A DNA stretch of 64,000 nucleotides from Rhodovulum robiginosum. Its GTDB lineage: Bacteria; Pseudomonadota; Alphaproteobacteria; Rhodobacterales; Rhodobacteraceae. The stretch spans positions 124,001 through 188,000 of the forward strand of contig NZ_RWGU01000048.1 of NCBI RefSeq assembly GCF_003944755.1, in the 5' to 3' direction. Positions 36,323 to 45,684 of the stretch are shown in pieces. The position numbers were made by a program, and so were the translations under genes. Each line of letters opens with the position of its first letter. Position 1 is the stretch's first letter. The notes under the pieces were generated by a model. It made no database searches, had not been told where the DNA came from, and saw only the letters and a list, made by a program, of their open reading frames with translations.

Positions 36323-36572
36323 TCGATGGCACCGGCCCCCGTCCTGTTCGCGCGTTTCCAAGGGGGTCGGTGTCTATCTATACTTATTCTAAGTCGCCCG
36401 TCCAGCCCAAGCTGCCCATACCCCTTTTCCCGAAGCGTCCCGCCGCGATATGTGATCGGCCCGCCGCTTTCATTCCCGCCGGGTGCGGTCTATCACCACA
36501 CCATGCGTCACACAGCGCGGCCCTGGCGCCCGGGGCCGGCCGACCAGTCCCGATCCTGAACGGAGTGAGCTT

Positions 36573-38009
36573 GTGAGCTCGACAGACCAGCCCCCCGATC
36601 GCCTCTATTCCGCCCGCGAACCGATCTTTCCGCGGCGTGTTTCCGGCAAGTTCCGCAATCTGAAGTGGTGGATCATGGCCGTGACGCTGGGTATCTACTA
36701 CCTCACGCCCTGGATCCGGTGGGACCGCGGCCCCAACATGCCCGACCAGGCGGTGCTGATCGATCTGGCCAACCGGCGTTTCTTCTTCTTCTGGATCGAG
36801 ATCTGGCCGCACGAATTCTACTTCGTCGCGGGCCTTCTGATCATGGCGGGTCTCGGCCTCTTCCTGTTCACCTCGGCGCTGGGACGGGTCTGGTGCGGCT
36901 ATACATGCCCGCAGACCGTCTGGACCGACCTCTTCATCCTGGTCGAGCGCTGGGTCGAGGGCGACCGCAACAAGCGCGTCAGGCTGTGGAACGCCAAGTG
37001 GGATGGCCGCAAGACCCGGCTGAGGCTGACCAAGTGGATGCTGTGGCTGCTGATCGCCGTCGGCACGGGCGGGGCGTGGGTGTTCTACTTCGCCGATGCG
37101 CCGACGCTTTTGTGGAACCTTGTGACGCTTCAGGCGCACCCGGTGGCCTACACCACCATCCTTGTTCTGACGCTGACCACCTTCGCCTTCGGCGGGCTCA
37201 TGCGCGAACAGGTCTGCATCTACATGTGCCCCTGGCCGCGTATCCAGGCCGCGATGATGGACGAGGATACCATCACCATCGGGTATCGTGACTGGCGCGG
37301 CGAGCCGCGCGGCAAGCATCGCAAGGCCGCGGGGGCCGAGGTGCTGGGCGACTGCATCGACTGTTATGCCTGCGTGAATGTCTGCCCCATGGGCATCGAC
37401 ATCCGCGACGGGCAGCAACTGGCCTGCATCACCTGCGGGCTGTGCATCGACGCCTGCGACGAGGTGATGGAAAAGATCGGCAAGCCGCGCGGCCTGGTCG
37501 ACTACATCGCCCTGTCCGATGAGGCGCGCGAACGCGCGGGCCACGCGCCCAAACCGATCTGGAAGCATGTCTTCCGTTTCCGCACCATCCTTTACACCGT
37601 TCTCTGGGCGGCGGTCGGTGTCGGCCTTGTCGTCGCGCTGTTCATCCGCTCGGAAATCGACCTGACCGTGTCGCCGGTGCGCAACCCGATCTACGTGACG
37701 CTGCCCGACGGCTCGATCCGCAACGTCTACGAGGTGCGCGTTCGCAACAAGTTCGGCGAAGACCGCTGGTTCCAGATCGGCGTGACCCCGAACGACGTGT
37801 TCAGCGTCCAGGTCGAGGGCGCCGAGACCGGCCTCGTCTCGGTCCCGCCCGACGCCAGCGAATTGCAGCGCGTCTATGTCGTGGCGCCGGCCGGCAGCGA
37901 CGCCGCCACGGCCCCGCGCACCGAGCTGCGCATCTGGCTGCACGATATCGAGGGTGACGACCGCGCCTTTGCCGATACCGTCTTCAACGGAACCGGAACG
38001 GGGAAATGA
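36573..38009 (+). CDS. ccoG: cbb3 oxidase accessory Fe-S protein CcoG (RdxA/FixG)
   Basis: The 478-residue polyferredoxin starts at a GTG (VSSTDQPPDRLYSAREPIFP) with GGAGTGAG upstream; no ATG fits the homologous N-terminus. It has about five membrane helices, a CGYTCPQTVW motif, and two 4Fe-4S clusters in CIDCYACVNVCPMGI and CITCGLCIDAC. A C-terminal Ig-like domain follows. CcoG is a cupric reductase that supplies Cu(I) for cbb3 assembly. It heads ccoGHIS and overlaps ccoH by ATGA. Confidence 0.94.
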   Translation: MSSTDQPPDRLYSAREPIFPRRVSGKFRNLKWWIMAVTLGIYYLTPWIRWDRGPNMPDQAVLIDLANRRFFFFWIEIWPHEFYFVAGLLIMAGLGLFLFTSALGRVWCGYTCPQTVWTDLFILVERWVEGDRNKRVRLWNAKWDGRKTRLRLTKWMLWLLIAVGTGGAWVFYFADAPTLLWNLVTLQAHPVAYTTILVLTLTTFAFGGLMREQVCIYMCPWPRIQAAMMDEDTITIGYRDWRGEPRGKHRKAAGAEVLGDCIDCYACVNVCPMGIDIRDGQQLACITCGLCIDACDEVMEKIGKPRGLVDYIALSDEARERAGHAPKPIWKHVFRFRTILYTVLWAAVGVGLVVALFIRSEIDLTVSPVRNPIYVTLPDGSIRNVYEVRVRNKFGEDRWFQIGVTPNDVFSVQVEGAETGLVSVPPDASELQRVYVVAPAGSDAATAPRTELRIWLHDIEGDDRAFADTVFNGTGTGK

Positions 38010-38464
38010 GCGAGAGAAAACTCACCGGGCGCCACGTGCTGATCATCACGGTCACGGCCTTCGCTGTCGTGATCGGGGTCAACCTGACGCTGGCCTTCCA
38101 GGCGGTCAGCACCTTCCCCGGCCTGGAGGTCGACAACAGCTACGTCGCCAGCCAGAAATTCGACGCCGCCCGCAACGCGCAAGAGGCGCTGGGCTGGCAG
38201 GTGGCGCCGCGCTACGAGGACGGGGTGCTCAGGATCACCTTCACCGACATGGCCGGCCGCGCGGTCGATGTGGCCCGGCTCGACGCGACCGTGGGCCGCG
38301 CGACCAACGTGCAACAGGACCAGGCGCCGGATTTCAGCGGCTACGCGGGCGATTTTTCCGCCCCGGTCGACCTGGCGCCCGGTTACTGGAACATCCGGCT
38401 GGAGGCCGAGGCGCCCGACGGCACCCTGTTCCGCCAGCGCCTGGAGCTTTACGTGAGGGGCTAG
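38006..38464 (+). CDS. ccoH: cbb3 oxidase assembly protein CcoH (FixH)
   Basis: The 152-residue FixH-family protein has one N-terminal transmembrane helix (about 10-33, VLIITVTAFAVVIGVNLTLAF) followed by the family segment FPGLEVDNSYVASQKFD and a periplasmic beta-rich domain. It assists cbb3 assembly. It starts within the ccoG stop and lies 4 bp before ccoI. Confidence 0.93.
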   Translation: MSERKLTGRHVLIITVTAFAVVIGVNLTLAFQAVSTFPGLEVDNSYVASQKFDAARNAQEALGWQVAPRYEDGVLRITFTDMAGRAVDVARLDATVGRATNVQQDQAPDFSGYAGDFSAPVDLAPGYWNIRLEAEAPDGTLFRQRLELYVRG

Positions 38465-38468
38465 GCCC

Positions 38469-40661
38469 ATGGGCAGCATCGAAACCTCCCGACCGGCCGC
38501 CTGCCCCGCCTGCGCCGTCGCGCCCGCTGCCGAAGAGCTGGCCGAGGGCAGGGCACCCGACAAGGCGCAGCTTTTCCTCTCGCTGCCGACGATCCATTGC
38601 GCGGGCTGCATCGCGGCGGTGGAACGGGCGCTGAACGCGATGCCCGGCGTGCGCGAGGCGCGCGTCAACCTTACGCTCAAGCGCGTGGCGGTCGAGGCCG
38701 AGCCCGACACGACCGCCGACGACCTGATCGCCGTGCTCGACCGGGTCGGCTATGAGGCGCACGAACTCGACCCCGGCATCATCGCCGCCACCGCCACCGA
38801 CAAGGCGGGCCGCGATATCCTGATGCGCATCGCCGTGTCGGGCTTCGCCATGATGAACGTCATGCTGTTGTCGGTCGCCGTCTGGTCGGGGGCCAGCGAC
38901 GCGACGCGCGACATGTTCCACTGGATCTCGGCGGCCATCGCCCTGCCGGCCATCGCCTTTTCTGCCCAGCCGTTCTTTCGCAACGCCCTGTCGGTGCTGA
39001 AACACGCGCGCCTCAACATGGATGTGCCGATTTCGCTGGCGATCCTGCTGGCCGCCGGCATGTCGCTGTACGAGACTGCCCAGCACGGGCCGCACGCCTA
39101 TTTCGACGCCGCGCTGTCGCTGACCTTCTTCCTGCTGGCGGGCCGCTATCTCGACCACCGCACCCGCGCCGTGGCGCGCTCGGCGGCCGAGGAACTGGCC
39201 GCGCTCGAGGTGCCCCGCGCGCTGCGCCGCGCCGCCGACGGGCAGGAGGAAACCGTCGCCATCTCGCAAATCGCCGTGGGCGACGTGGTACTGGTGAAAC
39301 CGGGCGCGCGGGTGCCCGTCGACGGGGTGGTGGCCGAGGGCCAGTCGGAAATCGACCGCTCGCTGCTGACGGGCGAGACGCTGCCAGCCTTTGCCGGCCC
39401 CGGCGCCCGGCTGAGCGCGGGCGAGGTCAACCTTACCGGGCCTCTTTCGGTCACGGTGACGGCGGCTGGCGAAGACAGCTCGCTGCACCGCATGGCCGAC
39501 CTTGTGGCCGTCGCCGAAAGCTCGAAAAACCGCTACACGTCGCTGGCCGACCGGGCCGCGCGCATCTACGCGCCGGGGGTGCATCTGCTGGCGCTGGCGG
39601 CCTTCCTCGGCTGGCTGGCCGGCACTGGCGGTGACGTACGGCTGGCGCTGAATATCGCCGTGGCGGTGCTGATCATCACCTGCCCCTGCGCGCTGGGCCT
39701 CGCCGTCCCGGCGGTGACCACCGCGGCCTCCGGGCGGCTGTTCAAGAAGGGAATGCTGATCAAGGACGGCACGGCGCTGGAGCGGCTGGCCGAGATCGAC
39801 ACCGTTGTCTTCGACAAGACAGGCACGCTGACCCTGGGCACGCCCGAGCCCACCAACCTGGGCAACCATCCGCGGCGCGAGCTGGAAATCGCGCTGGCGC
39901 TCGCCGGTCCGTCCGCGCACCCGCTGGCCAAGGCGCTGGCCGAGGCCGCGCGCAAGGCCGGCATCCATCCCGCGCCGCTGACCGACGTGCACGAGGTGCC
40001 GGGGCACGGCGTCGAGGGGCGGCTTGGCGGGCAGATAGTGCGGTTTGGCCGCGCCGCCTGGCTGGGCGCCGAGGCCGGCCCCGAGACCGCCGCCTGGTTG
40101 CGCGTGGGGCAGGGGGCCCCGATCGAGTTCACCTTTGCCGACAGGCTGCGGCCCGGCGCCCAAGAGGCCGTGGCCGCGCTGCGCGCGCGGGGGCTCGAGG
40201 TGCGGCTCTTGTCGGGCGATGCCGAGGCGCCGGTGGCCGATCTGGCCGGCCGGCTGGGCATTTCCGAATGGATCGCCGGTGCCCTGCCAGAGGAAAAGGC
40301 CGAGGCCGTGGCCGCGCTCAGCCGCGGCGGCAGGCGGGTGCTGATGGTGGGCGACGGGCTGAACGACACTGCGGCGCTGGCCGCCGCCCATGTCTCGATC
40401 TCGCCGGCCACGGCCCTCGATGCCGCGCGGGTGGCCTCTGATATCGTGCTATTGGGGCAAGACCTGGCCCCCATCGCCGAGGCAGCGACCACGGCGAAAA
40501 AGGCGACCCGCCGCATTCATGAGAACTTTGCCATCGCGGCGCTTTACAACATGATCGCCGTGCCGATCGCGCTGGCGGGCTTTGCCACGCCGCTGGCCGC
40601 CGCGCTGGCGATGTCGGCCTCTTCGATCACCGTGTCGCTCAACGCACTCAGACTGAGGTGA
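38469..40661 (+). CDS. ccoI: Cu+-exporting P1B-type ATPase CcoI
   Basis: This 730-residue pump delivers copper for cbb3 oxidase. It has an N-terminal CPAC, an HMA domain with HCAGC (about 55-59), eight membrane helices with the transport motif TCPCALG, the phosphorylation site DKTGTLTLG, TGE (LLTGETLP) and the hinge GDGLNDTAALAAA. All catalytic motifs are intact. It resembles the slow CopA2/FixI type, and its place between ccoH and ccoS supports that assignment. Confidence 0.95.
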   Translation: MGSIETSRPAACPACAVAPAAEELAEGRAPDKAQLFLSLPTIHCAGCIAAVERALNAMPGVREARVNLTLKRVAVEAEPDTTADDLIAVLDRVGYEAHELDPGIIAATATDKAGRDILMRIAVSGFAMMNVMLLSVAVWSGASDATRDMFHWISAAIALPAIAFSAQPFFRNALSVLKHARLNMDVPISLAILLAAGMSLYETAQHGPHAYFDAALSLTFFLLAGRYLDHRTRAVARSAAEELAALEVPRALRRAADGQEETVAISQIAVGDVVLVKPGARVPVDGVVAEGQSEIDRSLLTGETLPAFAGPGARLSAGEVNLTGPLSVTVTAAGEDSSLHRMADLVAVAESSKNRYTSLADRAARIYAPGVHLLALAAFLGWLAGTGGDVRLALNIAVAVLIITCPCALGLAVPAVTTAASGRLFKKGMLIKDGTALERLAEIDTVVFDKTGTLTLGTPEPTNLGNHPRRELEIALALAGPSAHPLAKALAEAARKAGIHPAPLTDVHEVPGHGVEGRLGGQIVRFGRAAWLGAEAGPETAAWLRVGQGAPIEFTFADRLRPGAQEAVAALRARGLEVRLLSGDAEAPVADLAGRLGISEWIAGALPEEKAEAVAALSRGGRRVLMVGDGLNDTAALAAAHVSISPATALDAARVASDIVLLGQDLAPIAEAATTAKKATRRIHENFAIAALYNMIAVPIALAGFATPLAAALAMSASSITVSLNALRLR

Positions 40662-40665
40662 ACCG

Positions 40666-40824
40666 ATGGAGATGCTGGCCTATCTGATTCCGATCTCGCT
40701 CAGCCTCGGCGCGCTGGGACTGGCGGCGTTTTTCTGGGCGCTCCGCTCGAACCAGTTCGACGACCCGGAGGGCGACAGCCGGCGGATACTCAACGACGAG
40801 TGGGACGACCACCCCAAGCCCTGA
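40666..40824 (+). CDS. ccoS: cbb3 oxidase maturation protein CcoS
   Basis: This short gene encodes 52 residues starting MEMLAYLIPISLSLGALGL and ending WDDHPKP, 4 bp behind ccoI. One membrane helix (about 5-24) is followed by ALRSNQFDDPEGDSRRIL, the conserved CcoS cytoplasmic motif. It is needed for cofactor insertion into the oxidase. It ends 6 bp from the convergent carboxypeptidase gene. Confidence 0.93.
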   Translation: MEMLAYLIPISLSLGALGLAAFFWALRSNQFDDPEGDSRRILNDEWDDHPKP

Positions 40825-40830
40825 CGCCTG

Positions 40831-42243
40831 TCAGGAGCGCGGGCCGAAAAGCTGGCATTCCGCGCCGCGGGACTTCAGCCGCCGGCAGGCCAGCGCAGCC
40901 TGATCCTCGGTCATTCCCACGAAATTGGCCTCGAAACCGCGGCTGTTCTGCACCACCTTGCGCAGCGCGTCGTCAAGCGTGCCAAGCTCGCGCAGGGCGG
41001 TTTTCAAAAGCACCCTCTCGGCCTGGTAGCGCGATCCGTAGCGGCCGACATTTATGCCCCAATGCCGCCCGCCGGACGACGACAGGCGCGTCACGATCTC
41101 TTGCCCGGCGTCGGGCTGGGCGGCGCCCTGGGCCGTCGGGCGCGCGCTGGCAAGCGACAGCGCGGCGGGGCGGGGCCTGGGCGCGACGGCGACAGGCACG
41201 GCCGCGGCGGTCGCCGTCGGTGCGGTGGGTGTCGGCGCGGGGGCCGTGGCGGCCTCTTCGACGGCCTTCAGGATGTCGTCTTCAAGCGCGGCGATCACAG
41301 TGCCGGCGGCGGGTGCCGCGCTGGGCCGTGGCGCCGGCCGCGGCGACCGGGTGACGGCGATATCGGCGCTGGCCACATGGTGGCCATAGGCCGGGCGGCG
41401 GGGCTTTTTCATCGCCACGCGCGACGGCGCGCGCTGAAAGCCGAGATCGAGCAACTCGGCCACGCGGGCGTTGCGCGTGGCCGACGAGCGCCCCCCAAAG
41501 ACGGTGGCGATGATCCGCTCGTTGCCGCGCTCGGCCGAGGCGACGAGGTTGAAACCCGCCGCGCGGGTATAGCCGGTCTTGATGCCATCCGCGCCGCGAT
41601 AAGAGCCCAGCAGCCGGCGGTTGGTGTTCGATACCGTGCGGATGCCCGCATCGGTCGAAATGCGTGAGAAGAGATTGTAATATTGCGGGTAGTCGAAAAA
41701 GAGGTGCCGCCCCAGCGTGGTCATGTCGCGCGCGGTCGACAGGTGCCCCGCTTCGGTCAGGCCGTGGGCGTTCTTGAAGGTCGTCCGCGTCATCCCCAGC
41801 GATTTGGCGGTGCGGTTCATGCGCCGGGCAAATGCGGCCTCGGACCCCTCGATGGCCTCGGCGATGGCGGTGGCCGCGTCATTGGCCGATTTCACCGACG
41901 CGCCCCGGATGAGATAGCGGAACCGGATCTGCTGCCCGGCGCGCAGTCCCAGCTTGGACGGCGGCTCGGCCGCGGCCTTTTTCGAAATGCGCACCATGGT
42001 GTCAAGCGATATCTCGCCGTTCTCCACCGCCTCGAAGGCAACGTAAAGCGTCATCATCTTGGTCAGCGATGCCGGGTGCAGCCGCGAGTCGGCGTTGCGC
42101 GAATGAAGCACCTCGCCGTTGCGCGCGTCGATCACCATCGCCGCATAGGGCGCTGCCTGCGCCTGGATTGCGCTGAGGGCCACAAGACCCGCGAAGTAAA
42201 CGGAAATCAGCCCGATCCGGGCCGTACGCCCCAGGTTTTGCAC
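40831..42243 (-). CDS. D-alanyl-D-alanine carboxypeptidase with SPOR domain
   Basis: This is a peptidoglycan DD-peptidase of the S11 (DacA/C) family. I use the GTG start (VQNLGRTARIGLISVYFAG, AGGCAGGCAAG upstream), giving 470 residues with a signal peptide ending AIQAQA-A. Active-site motifs are S-x2-K in PASLTKMM, S-x-N in SVKSANDAA and K-T-G in GIKTGYTRAAG. A long Pro/Ala/Thr-rich linker (about 300-390) leads to a C-terminal SPOR domain (WGINVGRYGSRYQAERVL) that should bind denuded septal glycan. Without an ATG the start is uncertain. Confidence 0.88.
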   Translation of the reverse strand: MQNLGRTARIGLISVYFAGLVALSAIQAQAAPYAAMVIDARNGEVLHSRNADSRLHPASLTKMMTLYVAFEAVENGEISLDTMVRISKKAAAEPPSKLGLRAGQQIRFRYLIRGASVKSANDAATAIAEAIEGSEAAFARRMNRTAKSLGMTRTTFKNAHGLTEAGHLSTARDMTTLGRHLFFDYPQYYNLFSRISTDAGIRTVSNTNRRLLGSYRGADGIKTGYTRAAGFNLVASAERGNERIIATVFGGRSSATRNARVAELLDLGFQRAPSRVAMKKPRRPAYGHHVASADIAVTRSPRPAPRPSAAPAAGTVIAALEDDILKAVEEAATAPAPTPTAPTATAAAVPVAVAPRPRPAALSLASARPTAQGAAQPDAGQEIVTRLSSSGGRHWGINVGRYGSRYQAERVLLKTALRELGTLDDALRKVVQNSRGFEANFVGMTEDQAALACRRLKSRGAECQLFGPRS

Positions 42244-42405
42244 CTTGCCTGCCTTTTCACTGCCTCGTTCCGCCGGGTTTTCCCGGTCGGTTGTTAGATT
42301 AACAGTACCACACCCCAAAGGCGCAGAAAACAATTCTTTTCAAGGGTTTTTGAGCTGTTCTTTCAGTCCAGATATGGGGCCGGGCCGGCATCTGTGCACT
42401 AGATG

Positions 42406-43107
42406 TCAGGCCAGTCGCCCGACCAGATCGGGCAGCCCGGCCAGATCGGTCAGTTCATGGAACCGGGGGTGGTCTTGGGGCACTTCGGCATGTTCCAGCG
42501 CCCAGGTCAGATCGTGGGGCACGAACACCCCCCAGGCGCCGGCGTCCAGCGCCGGGATCACGTCGGAGCGCAGTGAATTGCCAACCATCATCGCCCGTTC
42601 GGCCCCATCGCCGTGGCGGCCAAAGATCTCGCCGTAGCGCGGCGCGGTCTTGTCAGACACGATCTCGACCCCGTCGAACAGCTCGCCCAGCCCCGATTGG
42701 GCGAGCTTGCGCTCCTGGTCCAGCAAATCGCCCTTGGTGATCAGCACGATGCGGTGGGACGCCGCCAGCGCCTCGACCGCGTCGCGCGCATGGGGCAACA
42801 GCTCGATCGGGTGGTTCAGCATCTCCTGGCCCGCGCGCAAAAGCTCGTGGATCACCGAGGACGGGACACGCTCGTCGGTAACCTCGATGGCGGTTTCGAT
42901 CATCGACAGCACGAACCCCTTGATGCCGAACCCGTACTGCCCGAGGTTGCGCCGCTCGGCCTCGGTCAGCCGCTCGTACAGGTGATCGGGCTCGGCATAC
43001 TCGGCCAGAAGCGTGGCGAATCGCTCTTGCGTCATCTTGAAAAAGCGCTCGTTCTGCCAGAGCGTGTCGTCGGCGTCGAAGCCGATGGTGGTGACAGAGG
43101 CCGTCAT
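42406..43107 (-). CDS. HAD-superfamily hydrolase
   Basis: The start MTASVTTIGFDADDTLWQNE is chosen because AGGAG lies 6 bp upstream; a second ATG 6 bp earlier abuts it. The 233 residues have HAD motif I GFDADDTLW, motif II VLITKG, motif III lysine in VSDKTAPRY and motif IV MMVGNSLRSDV. The cap is helical, C1-type. This is a phosphatase of unknown substrate. It diverges from clpS and lies upstream of the carboxypeptidase. Confidence 0.85.
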   Translation of the reverse strand: MTASVTTIGFDADDTLWQNERFFKMTQERFATLLAEYAEPDHLYERLTEAERRNLGQYGFGIKGFVLSMIETAIEVTDERVPSSVIHELLRAGQEMLNHPIELLPHARDAVEALAASHRIVLITKGDLLDQERKLAQSGLGELFDGVEIVSDKTAPRYGEIFGRHGDGAERAMMVGNSLRSDVIPALDAGAWGVFVPHDLTWALEHAEVPQDHPRFHELTDLAGLPDLVGRLA

Positions 43108-43247
43108 GAACATCTCCTGCGGCGGGGCGCGCGTGACAATGCTACGCTGAGGCCCCTTTTCAGACCCCGGCCCTCGCATATATAAACAGATCGAGCCCAA
43201 GACCACCCAGATTGCCGGAGCCGAACGCCTTGACCGTCCGACCGCTG

Positions 43248-43571
43248 ATGATGTCCGACCGCGAGGACCGCCCCGATGATGAAACCGGGGTGATCACAAA
43301 AACGCGGCCAAAGACCCAGCGGCCGCCGCTTTACAAGGTGCTGCTGCTCAATGACGACTACACCCCGATGGAGTTCGTCGTGCATGTGCTGGAGCGGTTT
43401 TTCGGCATGAGCCACGCCCAGGCGTTCGAGCTGATGCTGACCGTTCACAAGAAGGGCGTCGCGGTGGTGGGGGTGTTTTCCTTCGAGGTGGCCGAGACCA
43501 AGGTGGCGCAGGTAATGGATTTCGCCCGCCGTCACCAGCACCCGCTGCAATGCACCATGGAAAAGGAATAG
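43248..43571 (+). CDS. clpS: ATP-dependent Clp protease adaptor ClpS
   Basis: ClpS delivers N-degron substrates to ClpAP. The 107 residues begin [14 protein letters not shown], a flexible N-terminus, then the folded core [20 protein letters not shown] (about 31-50) with the Asn-Asp pair that binds the N-degron amino group, [17 protein letters not shown] and a C-terminal [14 protein letters not shown] at 43212 would extend it; an ATG 3 bp downstream is equally possible. clpA is not adjacent. Confidence 0.93.
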   Translation: MMSDREDRPDDETGVITKTRPKTQRPPLYKVLLLNDDYTPMEFVVHVLERFFGMSHAQAFELMLTVHKKGVAVVGVFSFEVAETKVAQVMDFARRHQHPLQCTMEKE

Positions 43572-43590
43572 GGCGTCGCGCCCGCGCTCC

Positions 43591-44595
43591 ATGGCCGACA
43601 GCCGATTGTCCCTTGCGCTCGCCTCCGGTGCCGCCGTGCTGCCCGCCGATGGCACGATTTGCGTGGTCAATCCCGGCGCGGGCTCTGACCTGACCGCGCT
43701 GCCGGCCGAACGGGTGCGGATCGTCCAGCGGCGAAAGCCCGATCACGACGCCTGGGCGGCGCGCGGCTATCGCGTCGCGGCGGTGCCCGAGGGCGATTGC
43801 GCGCTGGCCGTCCTTTACCTGCCGCGCGCCAAGGACGAGGCGCGCGACCTGCTGGCCGATGCCGTGACGCGTACCCGCGGCGGCCCGGTGATCGTCGACG
43901 GGCAAAAGACCGACGGCATCGACAGCCTGCTCAAGGCCTGCCGGGCGCGGGGCCACGTCGGCGCCCCGCTGGCCAAGGCCCATGGCAAGCTCTTCGTGTT
44001 TGGCGCGGCGCCCGATGCAATGGCCGATTGGCGCGTCGCCGAGCCGGCGCCGATAGAGGGCGGCTTCGTCACCCTGCCCGGCGTGTTCTCTGCCGATGGC
44101 GTCGACCGCGCCTCGTGCCTGCTGGCCGACGCGCTGCCGGGGCTGAAGGGGCGGGTGGCCGATCTGGGCGCGGGCTGGGGCTATCTGGCCGCCCGGGCGC
44201 TGGCGGCCAGCCCAGATATCGCCGAGATGCACCTGATCGAGGCCGACCATGCCGCGCTGGACTGCGCGCGGATCAACGTGGCCGACCCGCGCGCGCGGTT
44301 CCACTGGGCCGATGCCACCCGCTTTGCCCCCGAGAACGCCTTTGACGCGGTGATCTGCAATCCGCCCTTCCACGCCGGCCGCAGCGCCGACCCCGAACTT
44401 GGCCGCGCCTTCCTGCGCGCCGCCGCCGCGATGCTGGCGCCCCAGGGCGCGCTCTACGTGGTCGCCAACCGGCACCTGCCTTACGAGCGCGAGCTCGGCG
44501 CGCTGTTCCGCGAGGTCGCCGAGACCGGCGGCGACGCGGGCTTCAAGGTGATCCGCGCCTCCCGCCCGCAGGGCCGCCCTCGCCCCTCTCGCTGA
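43591..44595 (+). CDS. RsmC-like class I SAM methyltransferase
   Basis: The 334-residue protein has the two-domain layout of 16S rRNA (guanine-N2) methyltransferases RsmC/RsmD: an N-terminal degenerate Rossmann domain and a C-terminal one with FVTLPGVFSADGVDRASCLL, SAM motif VADLGAGWGYLA (about 186-197) and catalytic CNPPFH (about 257-262). NPPF implies N-methylation of a base in RNA (or DNA). The exact site is unknown. It lies 19 bp behind clpS. Confidence 0.85.
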   Translation: MADSRLSLALASGAAVLPADGTICVVNPGAGSDLTALPAERVRIVQRRKPDHDAWAARGYRVAAVPEGDCALAVLYLPRAKDEARDLLADAVTRTRGGPVIVDGQKTDGIDSLLKACRARGHVGAPLAKAHGKLFVFGAAPDAMADWRVAEPAPIEGGFVTLPGVFSADGVDRASCLLADALPGLKGRVADLGAGWGYLAARALAASPDIAEMHLIEADHAALDCARINVADPRARFHWADATRFAPENAFDAVICNPPFHAGRSADPELGRAFLRAAAAMLAPQGALYVVANRHLPYERELGALFREVAETGGDAGFKVIRASRPQGRPRPSR

Positions 44596-44633
44596 CATCC
44601 CCTAAGCTGCGCGCAGAATCAGGAGGCCCGCCC

Positions 44634-45443
44634 ATGTCGTTCTCGATTGTCGGCAAGACCGCCATCGTCACCGGCGCTGCCAATGGCGTGGGTCTGGCCA
44701 TCGCCCGGCATTTCGCCGACCACGACGCCAACGTGATGTTCGTCGACATGGACGAGGCCCGGTTGATCGACGAGGTCGGCAAGGCGGCCGAGCGCGAGGG
44801 CAATGTCCGCTATTTCGCCGGCGACCTGCGCGAGCGGCTGACCGTCGCCAACCTGCTGTCGGCCACGATCGACGCTTTCGAGCGTATCGACATCCTGGTC
44901 AACGCCAGCCGCCAGATGGTGCCCTCGGACCCGCTCGACCCCGATGCCGACGCGGTCGAGATGCTGATAGAGCAAAACGTGATCACCAGCCTCAGGCTGA
45001 GCCAGATCGTCGCCAAGCGGATGATCAAGCAGGCCGAGGACGAAGAGCTGGAAGAGGGCTCGGCCGGGGCCATCATCAACCTGTCCTCGATCGCGGCGCG
45101 CCGGACCCATCCCAGCCTGCTGGGCTATTCGGTCAGCTCCGCCGCGCTCGACCAGTTGACGCGCTCTCTGGCGGTCGCGCTGGCGCAGCACCGGATAAGG
45201 GTGAACGCCGTCGCCTTCGGCTCTGTTCTCTCGGCCAGCCTCAAAGGCGCGCTGAAGGACAATTCGGACTACCGCACCGATATCTGCGAACACACGCCGC
45301 TTGGGCGCATCGCCAAGCCCGGCGAGGTGGCCGAAGCGGTGCAGTTCCTCGCCTCGGAGGGGGCGCAGTTCGTCACCGGGCAGATCCTGACGGTGGACGG
45401 CGGGCGCACCCTGCTCGACCCGGTGAACGCGCCGGCGCACTAG
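44634..45443 (+). CDS. Short-chain dehydrogenase/reductase
   Basis: The 269-residue SDR has the cofactor motif TGAANGVGLAIA (TGxxxGxG, about 13-24) with a following MFVDMDEA, whose Asp favours NAD(H). It has NAS in place of NAG (LVNASRQM), the catalytic Ser in IINLSSIAA and Y-x3-K replaced by GYSVSSAA, so the usual active-site Lys is not evident. AGGAGG precedes the ATG. The substrate is unknown and catalytic competence uncertain. Confidence 0.82.
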   Translation: MSFSIVGKTAIVTGAANGVGLAIARHFADHDANVMFVDMDEARLIDEVGKAAEREGNVRYFAGDLRERLTVANLLSATIDAFERIDILVNASRQMVPSDPLDPDADAVEMLIEQNVITSLRLSQIVAKRMIKQAEDEELEEGSAGAIINLSSIAARRTHPSLLGYSVSSAALDQLTRSLAVALAQHRIRVNAVAFGSVLSASLKGALKDNSDYRTDICEHTPLGRIAKPGEVAEAVQFLASEGAQFVTGQILTVDGGRTLLDPVNAPAH

Positions 45444-45516
45444 GGTCCGGCCCGACAACGGCAGCCATCCACGGTCTGCTATGCGGACGGAGGAGACGCC
45501 GGTATTGCGGCGGCGC

Positions 45517-45613
45517 TGGGGGGCTCTGCCCCCCGTCCTCCGGACTCCCCCCGGGATATTTGGAGCCAGAAGAAACCGCTGCCTGGTTCTTCTTGGTCCA
45601 AATACCCTGGGGG
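45517..45613. repeat. Intergenic palindromic repeat, copy A
   Basis: A about 97-bp element starts with the hairpin GGGGGG-CTCTG-CCCCCC, then GTCC-TCC-GGAC. A long imperfect stem follows, CCCCCGGGATATTTGG with CCAAATACCCTGGGGG, whose inner arms are CCAGAAGAA and TTCTTCTTGG. It is nearly identical to the reverse complement of copy D. It lies between the convergent SDR and lipoprotein genes. The rest of the gap, 45444-45684, shows nothing else. Confidence 0.8.
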
Positions 45614-45684
45614 TCGGCCGCGAAGCAGGGCGAATCCGATGGTCGCAAAGCGCTCTTGGAGAAAACCCGCGCGTTTGGACCGGA

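Noticed and set aside
36323-36572. FNR box for ccoGHIS
   Set aside because: The sequence between ccoP and ccoG has no TTGAT/C-N4-A/GTCAA match; transcription may continue from ccoNOQP or use another promoter.
38334-40391. A long minus-strand frame opposite ccoI
   Set aside because: CcoI shows all P-type ATPase motifs on the plus strand; the antisense product is Arg/Gly/His-rich with no motif.
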